DNA from: Ectobius pallidus
Lineage: Eukaryota; Arthropoda; Insecta; Blattodea; Ectobiidae
NCBI GenBank assembly: GCA_964059195.1
Contig: CAXKWD010000002.1
Span: forward strand, 151,731,042-151,795,041
DNA length: 64,000 nt
Direction: 5' to 3'
Below are positions 10,064-21,270 of this stretch, piece by piece. The notes beneath the pieces are model-generated. The model did no database searches. It was given only the letters and a program-made list of their open reading frames with translations, and was not told the DNA's origin. The number at the start of each line of letters is the position of its first letter. Positions within the stretch are counted from its first letter, which is position 1. The translations under genes were made by a program, and so were the position numbers.

Positions 10064-10680
10064 ATCTTAACTTATTTTATTATTATTTTTATTATTTATT
10101 GATTGTAAGAAAACCCCCAACGAGCAAAGCTCACCTTAAGGGGCTATATACAACATGACATGCATTGTGGTACATAAATTTCCAATTACAAATAACTTAT
10201 AAATATACAAGCGGTACATAATATACAAGACGTACAAGAGGTACATAATATAGGGACATAAAACAAAATGACTTGATTTTAAGAGTCAAGTGAAATGATA
10301 GATGATGAAGGGAAACATAGTTACATAGTCAAATAAAGATCAATATATAGTATCTATTTGCTACTATATCAAAGAACTTAATTAATCTTAGAATTTAAAA
10401 AGAGTTTTATTTGTGACTTAAATTTGTTATAATTTAAGATATTCTTTTGTTCTTGTGGTAATTCATTATATGTTTTGATCAAATAATATTTTAATCCCTT
10501 TGTCCCATATGTTACAGTTGAAGAATCTTGTTTCAAAGCCAACAGTTTAGACCTTATTGTAAACAGTTATTATACAAACGATGAACTAAGTCATTAGAGT
10601 CGTTTTCAAGAAAAAATTGCGAAAAACGAAAAAGTCTTCCAGTCAAGTTGTTGACAAACTTCATGTCATAGCCCCAGAAT
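10064..10680 (-). mobile_element. Non-LTR retrotransposon (LINE) 3' end
   Basis: On the minus strand, two frames give the usual C-terminal end of a Jockey/CR1-like reverse transcriptase protein. One ends near 10522-10600 (LENDSNDLVHRLYN). The other, 10378-10521, includes STVTYGTKGLKYY and NELPQEQKN and stops at 10378-10380. A 3' untranslated region of about 300 bp follows, ending in an A/T-rich tail (ATAATAAAAATAATAATA on the minus strand) near 10070-10095. The order protein end, UTR, short-repeat tail is diagnostic of target-primed insertion. The clade is not resolved and the copy is strongly 5'-truncated. Confidence 0.65.
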
Positions 10681-13014
10681 ATATCAAATCTAAACTAGGG
10701 TCACCGGTGGAGATTTGTGATTTTACCAGGCGGAATGCATAATAGATTCCCTACCAAAATTAAGGCTATATCATGCATTAGTTCAAGCCAGTGGGAGGTA
10801 TCCCCATCCCCTTTACAAAACACACACTATAATACACACATGAGTCTGAAATTCGTATACTCAGAGCAAATAGATGTTCCTGGAAGTACGCCAATCGATT
10901 ATATTATTATTGAAAGCTGTTTCCGTACCTTGTGATCAAAGAACCGCCTACTATATCACGTATACTAGTACAATAAAGGTAATCGAATGAGTTCATTGGT
11001 CATACGCGGTCATGGCTCAAACGGATTCGAAATACATTTAGGATGAAATGTAAAACATCACTCACGTAAAAACATGTATCGCAGGAAAACTTGTATTAAA
11101 ACATCCAGTAACATTAAAAAGCCGGACAATGTGTGATTTTCTACAGTCCTGGCCAGACGCCGGACACACACAAAATCAGTACATGTCCGGCGAAATTAGG
11201 GCATCTGGTAACTCTAATCTAAATATAACATTTTGTTTTCATATGGATTCCCATTTTATCGACCTATGATGCTGTAGACAATGTTGCAGAAGTGTTCACG
11301 AGAAAAAATAAGTTTGAATTCAAAATATGTAATAATGCGGAAATTCCATATATAATTTTCTATCTAGGCCTATGATACCTATGGTACGGGTAGATTGAAT
11401 TTTAAAAAACAACTGGATTTACATTCTAGTTAAATAAGAATATAGGAAACCATTTTCATAGTGCTTTATACTGTACGTTATAAAAATAAGCCTACATGGT
11501 AGACTGCGTAAGATACCCTTCGCCGGCATCTGTGATGTAAAACCTACTGTCGGGGAAAAAAACATAGAGACTCGAGTTTGAAGTCTAATATCTCAAGAAT
11601 GGCTCGTCCGATTAAGTTAAAATAAAGTTTAAACTGAAGCTATTTTAAAGCCATTTTATCTGATATCAATACAAAAATTTTCGGTCAAGCGATAAAAATG
11701 TTAGGGATAAATAGCCGTCAAAAGTACCGGTTTTCTTAAAGGTCCGGACTAAAAGTAAAGTTTAAACTTTTATTGTAAAAAAACCGCTAGTGCAATCGTT
11801 TTCAAATTTTAATAGGGCACGCACAGGTTTCTTGTAAACATAATTCTTGAATTTCATAATTTTATTTTGATTATTTTTTAAGTTGTTGTCAATTTTCCGA
11901 ACCTCTGCTAAAACCACTGTTTAAAGCCTAAAAATATAGTTCAAATCACCAATGTGATTGTCATTATTCAATTAATACTAATCAAATATAGTTTTAAACA
12001 TTCCAAAGCAGTTGTTTTTAAAATTGATTTTTATTTGTCAACAAGTTTTAATCCCACGGCAGACATGAGACCACCGCTTCTCTGGCGAGCGGTTCGGGTG
12101 GGAGAAGGCGCGACGTTGCCTAGTTAGAATGGTTAGAATTTATCTTCGCGCGCGATACTTATAGCCTACGTTGTTATTATTAGGGACCGGATTCTTAGGT
12201 TTTTACCTACTTTTTCTCTTACTACCAAAACCAGAAACGCTCTCACACTTTCTCGAGGCATGTCCATAGGATTCAGACACATTAATTTTGTAATAGCCTA
12301 CCTAAAAACACCTAAATGGTACATGAAAACCTAAAATAACCTAATTTATTCCTCAAAATGCTTGAAAAATCGATAATTTACACAGACATACAAAAAATCC
12401 TCTTGTTGCAAGTAAAACCACCTTTCGTAGGCTTATTATTATTCTTCTTCAACGCATTGGTGTCTGGAATGGACAAAGACAAGAGAAAAGGGGTTGAAGT
12501 AATATCACTAGCGTATTCTTTTTAAATAACAACCAGTTTCACATTATCCTCAGCCAACCATAAAGCATATTTTATTAATCCAATTAGAAGCATTGGGTTC
12601 GAATCCTGAAAAGGCTAGCGTTTAATAGATAGGCTACAGTGGGAATTAACTATTTTGGCCTCTTGCGCTTAACTTCTCCGGGGTTTTGAGGTTTATTTTT
12701 ATTGGACAGGTGAAATGCGAGCAGAAGCCTCATTTGCGGTGCTGCATTTGATTGTTTAGGCTTTCTTACTTAAAATTCAGCAAATTTAATTGAGCTTTTC
12801 AGTTAATTTTTATAAGTAATATATGTGTGGAATTCTATGTAGCATTTTGAAGGTTCATTAAATATATTATTATAACCTAAAACGATAACTTGGACAAAAA
12901 ATCTAAAAAAAAATCAATCAATGAAAACCCTAAAAAAGTGTTTTATAAAAACTAAAAATCCAATTCCTAGTTATTATATCAGGATACAATAACGTAGTAG
13001 ATACTTGTTTTCTA
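10681..13014. other. Spacer, nothing recognised
   Basis: AT-rich sequence with no convincing coding region. A short GC-rich patch at 12060-12165 has no clear identity, and a box-B-like GGGTTCGAATCC at about 12596-12607 hints at an old tRNA-derived repeat. Confidence 0.45.
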
Positions 13015-13340
13015 CAACAGAGAAAAATGCAGTATTTTAGCGTTGTGAATTCTGGTGTTTATATTCGAGGCTTGGTTGAATCCCGGTGAAAACAAAGTAT
13101 AACTTATTTATTGCAACCACCTTCACATATTGTGATGAAGGGAAAAAGTTATGGGAGGAAAATTGGAGCACCGCATGCAACAGAGAAAAATGCAGTAGTT
13201 TAGTGTTGTGAATTCTGGTATTAATGTCCGAGGATTGGTTGAATTCCGATGAAAACCAATTATAACTAATTTATTGCAACCACATTCTCATATTATGATG
13301 AATGGAAATAAATACGGCAGGGATAACTGCAGCACCCCGA
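13015..13340. repeat. Two-copy tandem repeat, 163-bp period
   Basis: The segment CAACAGAGAAAAATGCAGTA at 13015 recurs at 13178 and the similarity runs through both units (GTTGTGAATTCTGGT, TTGGTTGAAT, TTTATTGCAACCAC). The two copies differ at many scattered sites, so the duplication is old. Confidence 0.85.
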
Positions 13341-13391
13341 AAAAACCTGCCCCGACCCCAATTTATCCACCACAAATCCCACATAGATTAA

Positions 13392-13452
13392 CCTAGATTC
13401 GATCCCTGATCAAAGTGGTGGAAGAAGAGCGGTCTAACCACTCAGCCCAAGG
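13392..13452 (-). repeat. tRNA-like fragment (possible SINE remnant)
   Basis: The minus strand reads TTGGGCTGAGTGGTTAGAC (box-A-like) followed about 30 nt later by GGGATCGAATC (degenerate box B). There is no matching acceptor stem, so a live tRNA gene is unlikely. Confidence 0.35.
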
Positions 13453-14439
13453 GGAGGCGTTGAAGACACTTTATGCAGTACATATTTTATGTCATGTCTC
13501 TCCTTCACCTGTTAAGATCTAAAGCTGCTAGTAGTAATATCCGAGGAATAGTCAGTCATCCACCGAGGCCGGGCGGTCGCAAAACAGAAACAAGCATTAT
13601 CGATCCTGAATCTATAGCAATAGAGCCATCTGGTGATACCACACCTACCCCTCTATCATCCCCCTGTCCGAAGTTAAACTCGAAATAAAAATAGGTCGGT
13701 AAAACAGAGACCTGCATTACCAACCTTGAAACAAAACATTAAAAGTCCTATTTAGGTCCTCTTGACACCATCCCCACCCTTCTAGCATCCTCCTAACGAA
13801 GGTTATGGCTAGTCCTGGCTCTGCACTGTGCTTTTCCCAATTCCAATGCTACTCCAAGCCATCTGGAACATCTTGGCTTTTCATATGACACTACCCCCAC
13901 CCCTATCTAAACACCTAACAATAAATAATATTAGGTCAGTAAAGCAGAGATCTGCAATACCAACCTTGAAACAAATAATCTAAAACCATTAATAATATTA
14001 AAAAATAAGGAAATGCTAAACAAAAGAGTTAGCCCATTATGAATACATTTTCAACCCCACTAATGGGGTAGTTTTTAAGAAATAAAAATAAAGATCATTT
14101 TTAAAATCTAGTATTACAAAGGACAGGTGAAAGGATTAAGACATTATGAATAACCTAAATAGTGGGTAAATTTAACGTACCCCTAGCCACCCCTAAACCC
14201 AAAATAAATGTTAGGTATGCAAAACAGAAAGCTGAATACAAAATTAACCTAAATAAAATTTTCAAAATAAGGAAATGATATATAAAAGAGTTGTGCCCTT
14301 ATGAAACGATATTCACCCTACTAGACGGGATAGTCAGCATTCTAGCCCATTTAAATGTTATTTTCAACATTTAAAATATCATATTATACCATAAAAAATG
14401 TAGGAATATTCCAAACCTATTTACACCCACAAAGGGGTT
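13453..14439. repeat. Decayed repeat zone
   Basis: No gene is seen. Related phrases recur loosely, for example GGTCGGTAAAACAGAGACCTG at 13695, a variant at 13935 and a weaker one at 14212. CACCCC-type motifs foreshadow the clearer array that follows. I read this as an old tandem family with large divergence between units. Confidence 0.45.
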
Positions 14440-15260
14440 AATTTTATGAACTGGTACTTTTTCAAGATCACACAATTTTTTCCACAAATGGCCAAATAAG
14501 CAAATATAAATCGTCTAGAGGGTAGGTTTCACCCCCACAACCAATCCAATCCATTAAAAAAATCGACACATAAGCATCTTACTGAGTGATATTAACTATC
14601 TGACATGATTTACACCCCAAAAAGGGATCAATTTACACAGGGGTGGTTTTTCAAGGTCACCCAAGTTTTTGCACAAATGGACAAACTAAGTCATTACAAA
14701 TCGTCTAGAGCGTATTTTTCACCCCCACAATCAATCTAACACATTAACATTTATTTTGCAACAATAAAAATCGTATTGAGTGATACCAACTATCTGACGT
14801 AATTTACACCCCGAAGGGGTTAATTCTATGCGGGGTGGTTTTCAAGGTCATCCAAGTTTTTGCTCAAATGGACAAATTAGGCCATTACAAATCATGTAGA
14901 GAATAATTTCCAATCTAACCCAATTAAAAACTATTTTTGACAGATAAACATCGTTGGGAGTGATATCAACTATCTGACTTACACCCCAAAAGGTTTAATT
15001 TTATGAAAGGGAAATTTTTCAATGTCACACAAGATTTCCACAAATGGACAAAATAAGCCATTATAAATCATCTAGAGGGTGTTTCTCACCCCACAACCAA
15101 ACTAACCCCATTAAAAATTTATTTTTCAACAACAAAAAGTCGTACTGAGTGATATCAAGGGATAAAATTACACAGGGATGGTTTTTCAAGGTCACACAAG
15201 TTTTTCCACAAATGGACAGTTTAAGCCATTATAAATGGTTTTCACCCCCCAAAAACTTAA
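14440..15260. repeat. Diverged tandem array, about 170-190 bp period, five units
   Basis: The landmark (C/A)CAAATGG(A/C)CAAA occurs at 14483, 14672, 14863, 15039 and 15207, with spacings of 189, 191, 176 and 168. Between landmarks the units share ATCGTCTAGAG, a TTCACCCCCAC run, a GAGTGATATCAACTATCTGAC phrase, and CACCCCAAAAGGG followed by TTTTTCAAGGTCAC. It is satellite-like in form but divergent. Confidence 0.8.
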
Positions 15261-15479
15261 AACTTATTGCTTTGTTACATCAAATGTATGACATGGCTGA
15301 ATAAGTACTACTATAGTCATAATTAAACCCGGGAAAATCATAAAAAGTTACCTAATTTATGAAAACTAAGTACTCGTCACAGTGCGACTCTGACTGGTTG
15401 ATCTTTTGGTAGTACCCCATCTCATTGGGGAGATATATTTTATTTTATGAATATCTGTTCCCTTTATATTGGATAGGAT

Positions 15480-15964
15480 GAGAGGATAACTAAAAAAATC
15501 CTTAAGAATTCAAACAAAATGTCTGCAAACTATCAAAGAAACATCTGTAACAAAGAGTATGTTGGAACCATTACAAAATATTAGGGTAAACGCAACTCTA
15601 AAAGCCTTTTCAGTACAAACAAACTGCTTGTAAACAAAGACCTAGGAAAACACAACTGAGAAGAAGAACATGTATAGCAGGAGGTGAAAATATTGTCAAC
15701 TGTGTATTAAAACTTTGAAAAATTAGGTAATAAATACACAAATTATGATTGAACATATCCATCGACAGAGGAAATTAAGCCATTTATACATAAAAATTAC
15801 GAAACGAATACCTATCACTTATCAATTCAAACAAACTGTTTATCAACTAGCAAAGAAACAAGAGAAAACATCTATAAAAAAAGGGTATGTTCGAACATTA
15901 GAGCCTCAGAATAGGTTTTATCAATAAATCATGAGTGAACATATCCTGTTAATAGAGGAAAAGT
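15480..15964. repeat. AT-rich repeat array, left of the element A insertion
   Basis: Variants of TTCAAACAAACTGTTTATCAAC occur at about 15509, 15617 and 15829. Variants of TTGAACATATCC occur at about 15747 and 15935. The same phrases resume after 22022, showing that Ty3/Gypsy element A landed inside the array. Confidence 0.7.
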
Positions 15965-16708
15965 TGTCACGTGAAAATCGTGACTGACAAAATATTGGTG
16001 AGGTATAGTATCGAGAGGGCGCTGAAAGGAAGGACAATGGAGCCCAAGGGGGGTTAGTGGGGAAGTTTTGATAGGGAGTCAGTTGATGTGAGGACAGGAG
16101 ACAAGGAAGAAGGCCTTGAAAGGTGTTCTGAGTTTGGACGGAGTACAGATTGGAGAAGTGTTTTTTTTTGTGTGGTGAATATGTTAAAGAGGGAGGAAAA
16201 TTGCTGCTTGTTGTAACTTGTCAGTGAGGAACATTAGAAAGAAATCTAAAAGTACCAGAAATTGGACAGACTGATATAGGAGAAAGTGATAGTTTTGAAG
16301 AAGTCTCAGTTTCTTTTTTTGTGTGGAACAGATAAGATTGTGCTGGACAATTTCTTTTTTTTAATACAGATTGAAGAGAAAAAGCAAATTTTGTTGTGAC
16401 AAATGAACAAATAAATGGAAAAAAGCAATTTTGTTGTGACAAATGTACAAACTGATGGGAAGAAGCAATTTTGTTGTGACAAATGTACAAATCAATGGGA
16501 AAAAGCAATTTCGTTGTGACAAATGTACAAACTGATGGGAAGAAGCAATTTTGTTGTGACAAATGAACAAATAAATGGAAAAAAGCAATTTCGTTGTGAC
16601 AAATGTACAAATTGATAGAAAGCATTTCCATTGATTCAGGAACCCCCCCCCTTCTCGGCTGAGGTACCACGGCCTACAATAGTAGTGAAGTTGCCACAGC
16701 ACGTGACA
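15965..16708 (+). repeat. Element A 5' LTR (744 bp)
   Basis: It starts TGTCACGTG and ends CACGTGACA, a perfect 9-bp terminal inverted repeat that includes the CACGTG palindrome. It contains a 40-bp minisatellite at 16383-16622 and a long C run near 16643. Confidence 0.95.
16383..16622. repeat. 40-bp minisatellite in the 5' LTR, six units
   Basis: T(T/C)GTTGTGACAAATG starts at 16391, 16431, 16471, 16511, 16551 and 16591, exactly 40 bp apart. The variable half alternates between ACAAATAAATGGAAAAA and ACAAACTGATGGGAAGA types. It produces open minus-strand frames that are not genes. The same block is in the 3' LTR (about 21690-21930). Confidence 0.97.
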
Positions 16709-16713
16709 AACAT

Positions 16714-16731
16714 TGGCGCCCATAGCGTGGG
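16714..16731 (+). promoter_or_regulatory. Element A primer-binding site (candidate)
   Basis: TGGCGCCCATAGCGTGGG begins five bases after the 5' LTR. It has the TGGCGCC start typical of tRNA-primed retroelements. The tRNA identity was not determined. Confidence 0.6.
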
Positions 16732-16825
16732 GCTCGACTGGGATTTTTTCACTTGCTGAACGATAGCAGGAATTGAACATTTGACTCAATATTTCCAATC
16801 TAGTCAGCAACTTTCAGTTTACATC

Positions 16826-18112
16826 ATGGATTCATATGATCTGAGGAAGGATGAGGTCGAGTATGAGTTGAAAGTGAGAGGTATGAATATTGGTACAGAT
16901 TTGACAAAGAATAGGAAGGTGTTGAGGAAGGCATTGGCTGAAAATATTAAGATCAACGTCTCGGAGTTACAGAAGTTAGACGCCAACAAAGAACTTGAAT
17001 TGTGTGAAGAAAAACTTGAGGAAATTTTCCAATGCCGTGAACGACTTCCGGAGATGGGAGTCAGATCTCTAGCGCGATTGGAAAGCAGATTATGGCATAT
17101 ACAACAGAGGTTGCAGTGGTTATTAACGGCTCAACTCAATATTGACATAGAGGGTAAGGTTGCAGAGTTAATAATGGGAATAGAAGACTTCTTAAAGAAT
17201 ATGGACTCTCAAGTGGCTATAGATACTGAAGAAGAAGAGGACAGGAAAGCTATTGGAGTAAACGTGAACCTAACAGACAGGGTAAGGGAATCCTCTGAGC
17301 AAACAGCAATAGGATCGACTGAGCAAGTAAGGCTAGGTACTGTCAAAGCTGTACCTGTGTATAAGTGGGGATTAAAATACTCAGGATTCAAGGACACGAA
17401 ATCTGTTGGAGAGTTTTTGGAAAGAGTAGAAGATCTTACAATGGCTAGAGGACTCACAGAAAAGGAAGTTTATGACTCAGCCATTGATCTATTTGAAGAT
17501 CAGGCTTTAAATTGGTATCGCTCTGCCAGGAAACGTCTGAACACATGGAAAGAATTAAAAACTGAACTGAAACTAGTGTTTGAGGATGCTGATTATGAAG
17601 AGAAGTTATTGCGTAAGATACGTGATCGTAAACAAGGTGGTTGTGAACCCATAGATTTATATCTTGCAGTAATGGAGGGGCTGTGGTCTAGGTTGGAGGA
17701 ACCCGTGTCAGATACTGAGAAGCTCAAGATAATAAGAGGAAATTTGAATCAATACTTACAAGACAAGTTATGGATGACTGATATAACTGATTTGGAGACA
17801 TTGAGAAAGGTGGGTAGGAGAGCAGAAGCAGTTAAGTCAAGGATCCAGTCTACAAGGGTATCGGGATTAACGACAGACCAGACATGGAGGCCTCAGCAGA
17901 TAGTGAAAGAGGATGGTAGAAGAGTGAACATTGGAAGATGTTGGAAATGTGGATCCATAGGTCACAGTATGAGAAATTGTTCTATCAACCTAAAGGAAGA
18001 GGGTGGAATAACATGTTTCAAGTGTGGACAGTTTGGGCACTTCGCAAGAAACTGTGAGGTTAAGGAGACAGCAGATTTCAAAAATACAAAAAACGAGGAA
18101 CCCAGAGAATGA
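16826..18112 (+). CDS. gag: Element A Gag polyprotein with two CCHC zinc knuckles
   Basis: The structural capsid/nucleocapsid protein, 428 codons from the ATG at 16826 to the TGA at 18110-18112. The frame is open a little upstream, but this is the first ATG. A charged N-terminal region is followed by a retrotransposon-capsid segment at about residues 190-340 (DLFEDQALNWYRSARKRL, a LWSRLEEPVSDTEKL segment), then two zinc knuckles near residues 372 and 394 (CWKCGSIGHSMRNC and CFKCGQFGHFARNC), both with the full Cys-Cys-His-Cys set. It packages its own RNA in cytoplasmic particles. It overlaps pol by the ATGA at 18109-18112, and the frame of pol is reached by -1 slippage at 18088. It appears intact. 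Confidence 0.93.
   Translation: MDSYDLRKDEVEYELKVRGMNIGTDLTKNRKVLRKALAENIKINVSELQKLDANKELELCEEKLEEIFQCRERLPEMGVRSLARLESRLWHIQQRLQWLLTAQLNIDIEGKVAELIMGIEDFLKNMDSQVAIDTEEEEDRKAIGVNVNLTDRVRESSEQTAIGSTEQVRLGTVKAVPVYKWGLKYSGFKDTKSVGEFLERVEDLTMARGLTEKEVYDSAIDLFEDQALNWYRSARKRLNTWKELKTELKLVFEDADYEEKLLRKIRDRKQGGCEPIDLYLAVMEGLWSRLEEPVSDTEKLKIIRGNLNQYLQDKLWMTDITDLETLRKVGRRAEAVKSRIQSTRVSGLTTDQTWRPQQIVKEDGRRVNIGRCWKCGSIGHSMRNCSINLKEEGGITCFKCGQFGHFARNCEVKETADFKNTKNEEPRE
18088..18094 (+). promoter_or_regulatory. -1 ribosomal frameshift heptamer AAAAAAC (element A)
   Basis: Read in the gag frame as A AAA AAC, the canonical X XXY YYZ arrangement, five codons before the gag stop. A one-base backward slip enters the pol frame, which is open from 18094 onward. 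A downstream RNA structure was not tested. Confidence 0.75.
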
Positions 18113-21100
18113 GAGGAGGTCGCCAGTCTCTGAGGAGAAGTTCTGAAATGACCTCAAATCAGCAATGGTCTCAGTGGTTGAATAAAGTAAGGCAAACATG
18201 TAGGAGTGAATATATTTTTGTAAACCCACATAATGATGATAGGCCTCACATAGATATTGAAATAGGAGATATGGGATATACATGTCTTCTTGATTCAGGC
18301 TCCACGAGATCCATTATGGGCAAGGGTGGATTGGAGTTGGTGAAAAGATTAAACTTGGAAGTCATGACTGCTCAAAATATCTCTTTAATTACAGCAAATA
18401 AACAGCAGCTTGAAGTTGAAGGAGAGGTTGAGTTAACTTTCGTTTTGAAGGCAAGAGAGATAACGTTGAAGGTTTTAGTAGCCCCTTCCATACCTCATGA
18501 GTTTATATTGGGAGTGGACTTTTGGAAGGCAGCTAACATTAGTGTTAATTTGAAGCAGCAAGCGTGGGAATTTGCAGATGTCGCTGCTGTACATGAACTT
18601 GACACAAAGCAAAAAGGACAAATAAATGAGGTTATGAACTTGTTAAGAGAATGTACTACGGGTGATGATGTAGGTGGATTGAGAAGTACAACTGTAGTGA
18701 AGCATAAAATTAGGCTTAAGGCTGGTGCAGAGCCTATTAAACAGCGGTATTATCCATTGTCTCCTGTGATGCAGGAAGCTCTCAATGAGGAGATAGACGA
18801 CATGTTGCAGAAGAACATTATTGAACCTTCCACGAGTGGCTGGTCATCACCATTGGTAATAGTTAAGAAACCTTCAGGGGCAATAAGGGTATGTTTGGAC
18901 TCCAGAAAGATTAATGCTAATACTGAACCATATTCATACCCTTTGCCATATATTAAACATACTTTGGACAAGTTAAGGGATGCTAAGTATATCTCATCTA
19001 TTGATCTTAAGACAGCGTTTTGGCAGATTGAACTTGAAGAGGATAGTAAAGAAGTTACAGCATTTACTGTTCCAGGAAGGGGCCTTTTCCAGTTTAAAAG
19101 AATGCCTTATGGGCTGAAGAATGCCAGTTCTACATTTCAGTACCTTATGGAGACTGTGGTAGGAGCTGATCTTGAACCAAATGTGGCAGTGTACCTTGAT
19201 GATTTGATTATAGTAAATGCAAATTTTGATGAGCACATTAAGCTTTTGAAAGAAGTATTAAGGAGGTTAAAAGAAGCAAATCTCACAGTTAATCCAGAGA
19301 AGTCTGAAATCTGTAAGTCTCAGTTAAAATATCTGGGATATATCATTGATGCAGAGGGGCTTAAGACAGACCCTGAAAAACTGGAAGCAATAAAGAACTT
19401 TCCCAGACCGAAGAAAATGAAAGAAGTTAGAAGATTTTTAGGCATGGCTAGTTGGTATAGGAGATTTGTACCAAAATTTGCTGAGGTTTCAGCCCCCCTT
19501 ACTAAACTGACTAAAAAGAACATGAGATTTTCTTGGGAAGACGAACAGGAACAAGCTTTTGAGCTATTAAAAAGTAAGCTCATGAGTGCTCCGGTACTCA
19601 GCTGTCCTAATTTCAGTAAGATGTTTACTCTCCAGGTGGATGCGTCAGATTTCGGTCTGGGTGCTGTTCTCACTCAAGAGGAAGAGGATGGAGAACATGT
19701 GATTGCTTATGGCTCGAGGAGTCTAACAAAGACTGAGCAAAATTTTACAGCCACTGAGAAAGAATGCTTAGCGGTGGTATATGCGGTGGAGAAGTTCCGG
19801 GAATATCTCGAGGGTTATCACTTTGAAGTTATAACTGACCATCATAGTCTCACTTGGTTACAGAACTTAAAGGATCCTAAATGCAGACTAGCTAGATGGG
19901 CAATGAAACTTATGCAATATGATTTTAAAATACGTCACAGAAAGGGTGCAATGCATTGTGTTCCGGATGCTCTATCACGTAGTGTTGACGTGAGCATAGA
20001 GATAATTGACACAGGAGCAACATATGACCAATATTATGAAAACTTAAAAGATAGGATAGGAAGGAATCCTGACTCTTTTAAGAAATGGAAGATTGAATCT
20101 GGTTGTATCTACAAAAATGTGGGACGAAAGCAAGGGAGAAGATGGAGAATGCTGGTGCCTGAGGCCAAGAGACTTGAAACTCTCATAAGAGGGCATGATG
20201 ATGCAGCAGCAGGACACATGGGTGTAACAAAAACTTTGAAACGCATACAAGAACAGTATTACTGGCCTAAGATGTGTGAAGACATTAGGAATTATGTAAG
20301 AAGATGTAAAACCTGTGCTACATATAAAGTGCCGCAATGTAGACATTCTGGACTGATGGGAGGTCGGAAAGTGACAGAACCTTGGGAGATGATAGCTGTC
20401 GATATTGTCGGGCCTTTACCTAGGACTAGTGCTGGGCATACTTACATTCTGGTTACTACAGATCTGTATACTAAATGGGTGATTATGGTACCTATGAGGC
20501 AGGCTACTGCAGTAACGGTTGCTAAAAAGTTTAAGGACAGTGTCTTGCTAGAGATGGGAAGTCCTAATGTTGTTATATGTGACAATGGAAAACAGTTTGT
20601 CTCCAGAGAATTTAAGGAACTTATGAGCCAGTACGGTATTAAGCTGTGGTTTACTCCGATTTATCACCCACAAGCTAACCCTGTAGAGAGAACTAACAAG
20701 GTGATAAAAACTATGATAGCATGCTATGTCAAAGATAAGCATCAGAACTGGGATAAGCATTTGGCAGAGGTTCAGTATGCCATAAGGACAGCAAATCATG
20801 AGAGTACTGGTTTCACGCCATCAGAGCTGATGCTTAATAGGCAAATGAAGCTGTATAACTCAAAACAGGAAGAGATTCCTGTTACTATCCAGATGGGAAA
20901 TCGTGGTAGAGAGAAAACGTAGAGATTTGAAGAAAGAAAAATGGAAGTAGAAGAAAACTTGAACAAGGCGTATCATAGAACTAAGAAATACTATGATCGT
21001 GGTAGAAAGGAAAGTGAAATCAAGCAAGGTGACAAAGTGATGATCAAGACTCATTATCAAAGCGAGCAAATGAGAAGGTTCACCACGAAGCTTGCCCCAA

Positions 21101-21228
21101 AATATGAAGGACCAGGAGAGGTTCTAAAAGTACTAGGCAAAAACGTTTTTGAGATACTGAAACCAGACAAGAAAACTATAGTCAAAGTTCATGCCAAGGA
21201 CATAAAGCCATATGAAGCAGAGGACTGA
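18094..21228 (+). CDS. pol: Element A Pol polyprotein (PR-RT-RH-IN), one internal TAG
   Basis: The replication polyprotein. Counting from 18109, the aspartic protease DSGS lies near residue 61, the reverse transcriptase has MPYGLKNASSTFQ and YLDDLII (near 363), RNase H shows QVDASDFGLGAVL and TDHHSLTWL, and the integrase zinc domain runs H-H-C-C from about residue 696 to 735. The integrase catalytic core has AVDIVGP, CDNGKQF (Asp about 825) and NPVERTNK (Glu about 860), with 34 residues between these last two acids. An in-frame TAG at 20920-20922 interrupts the integrase C-terminal region. The same frame continues without further damage to the TGA at 21226-21228 (KLAPKYEGPGEV segment). All catalytic residues lie before the TAG. 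It is translated by -1 frameshift after gag. Confidence 0.93.
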
Positions 21229-21255
21229 GAATTTTATGGGTAAAAATTCTTTCTT

Positions 21256-21270
21256 GAGGAAGGGGGTAGT
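21256..21270 (+). promoter_or_regulatory. Element A polypurine tract
   Basis: GAGGAAGGGGGTAGT lies directly before the 3' LTR, the expected primer for plus-strand DNA synthesis. Confidence 0.75.

Noticed and set aside
16383..16622. CRISPR-like regular spacing
   Set aside because: The units are contiguous 40-bp tandem repeats without unique spacers, inside an eukaryotic LTR.
16221..16810. Two overlapping 149-codon minus-strand frames with repeated His/Cys/Asn residues
   Set aside because: They are the 40-bp LTR minisatellite read backwards, and the same frames recur in the 3' LTR.
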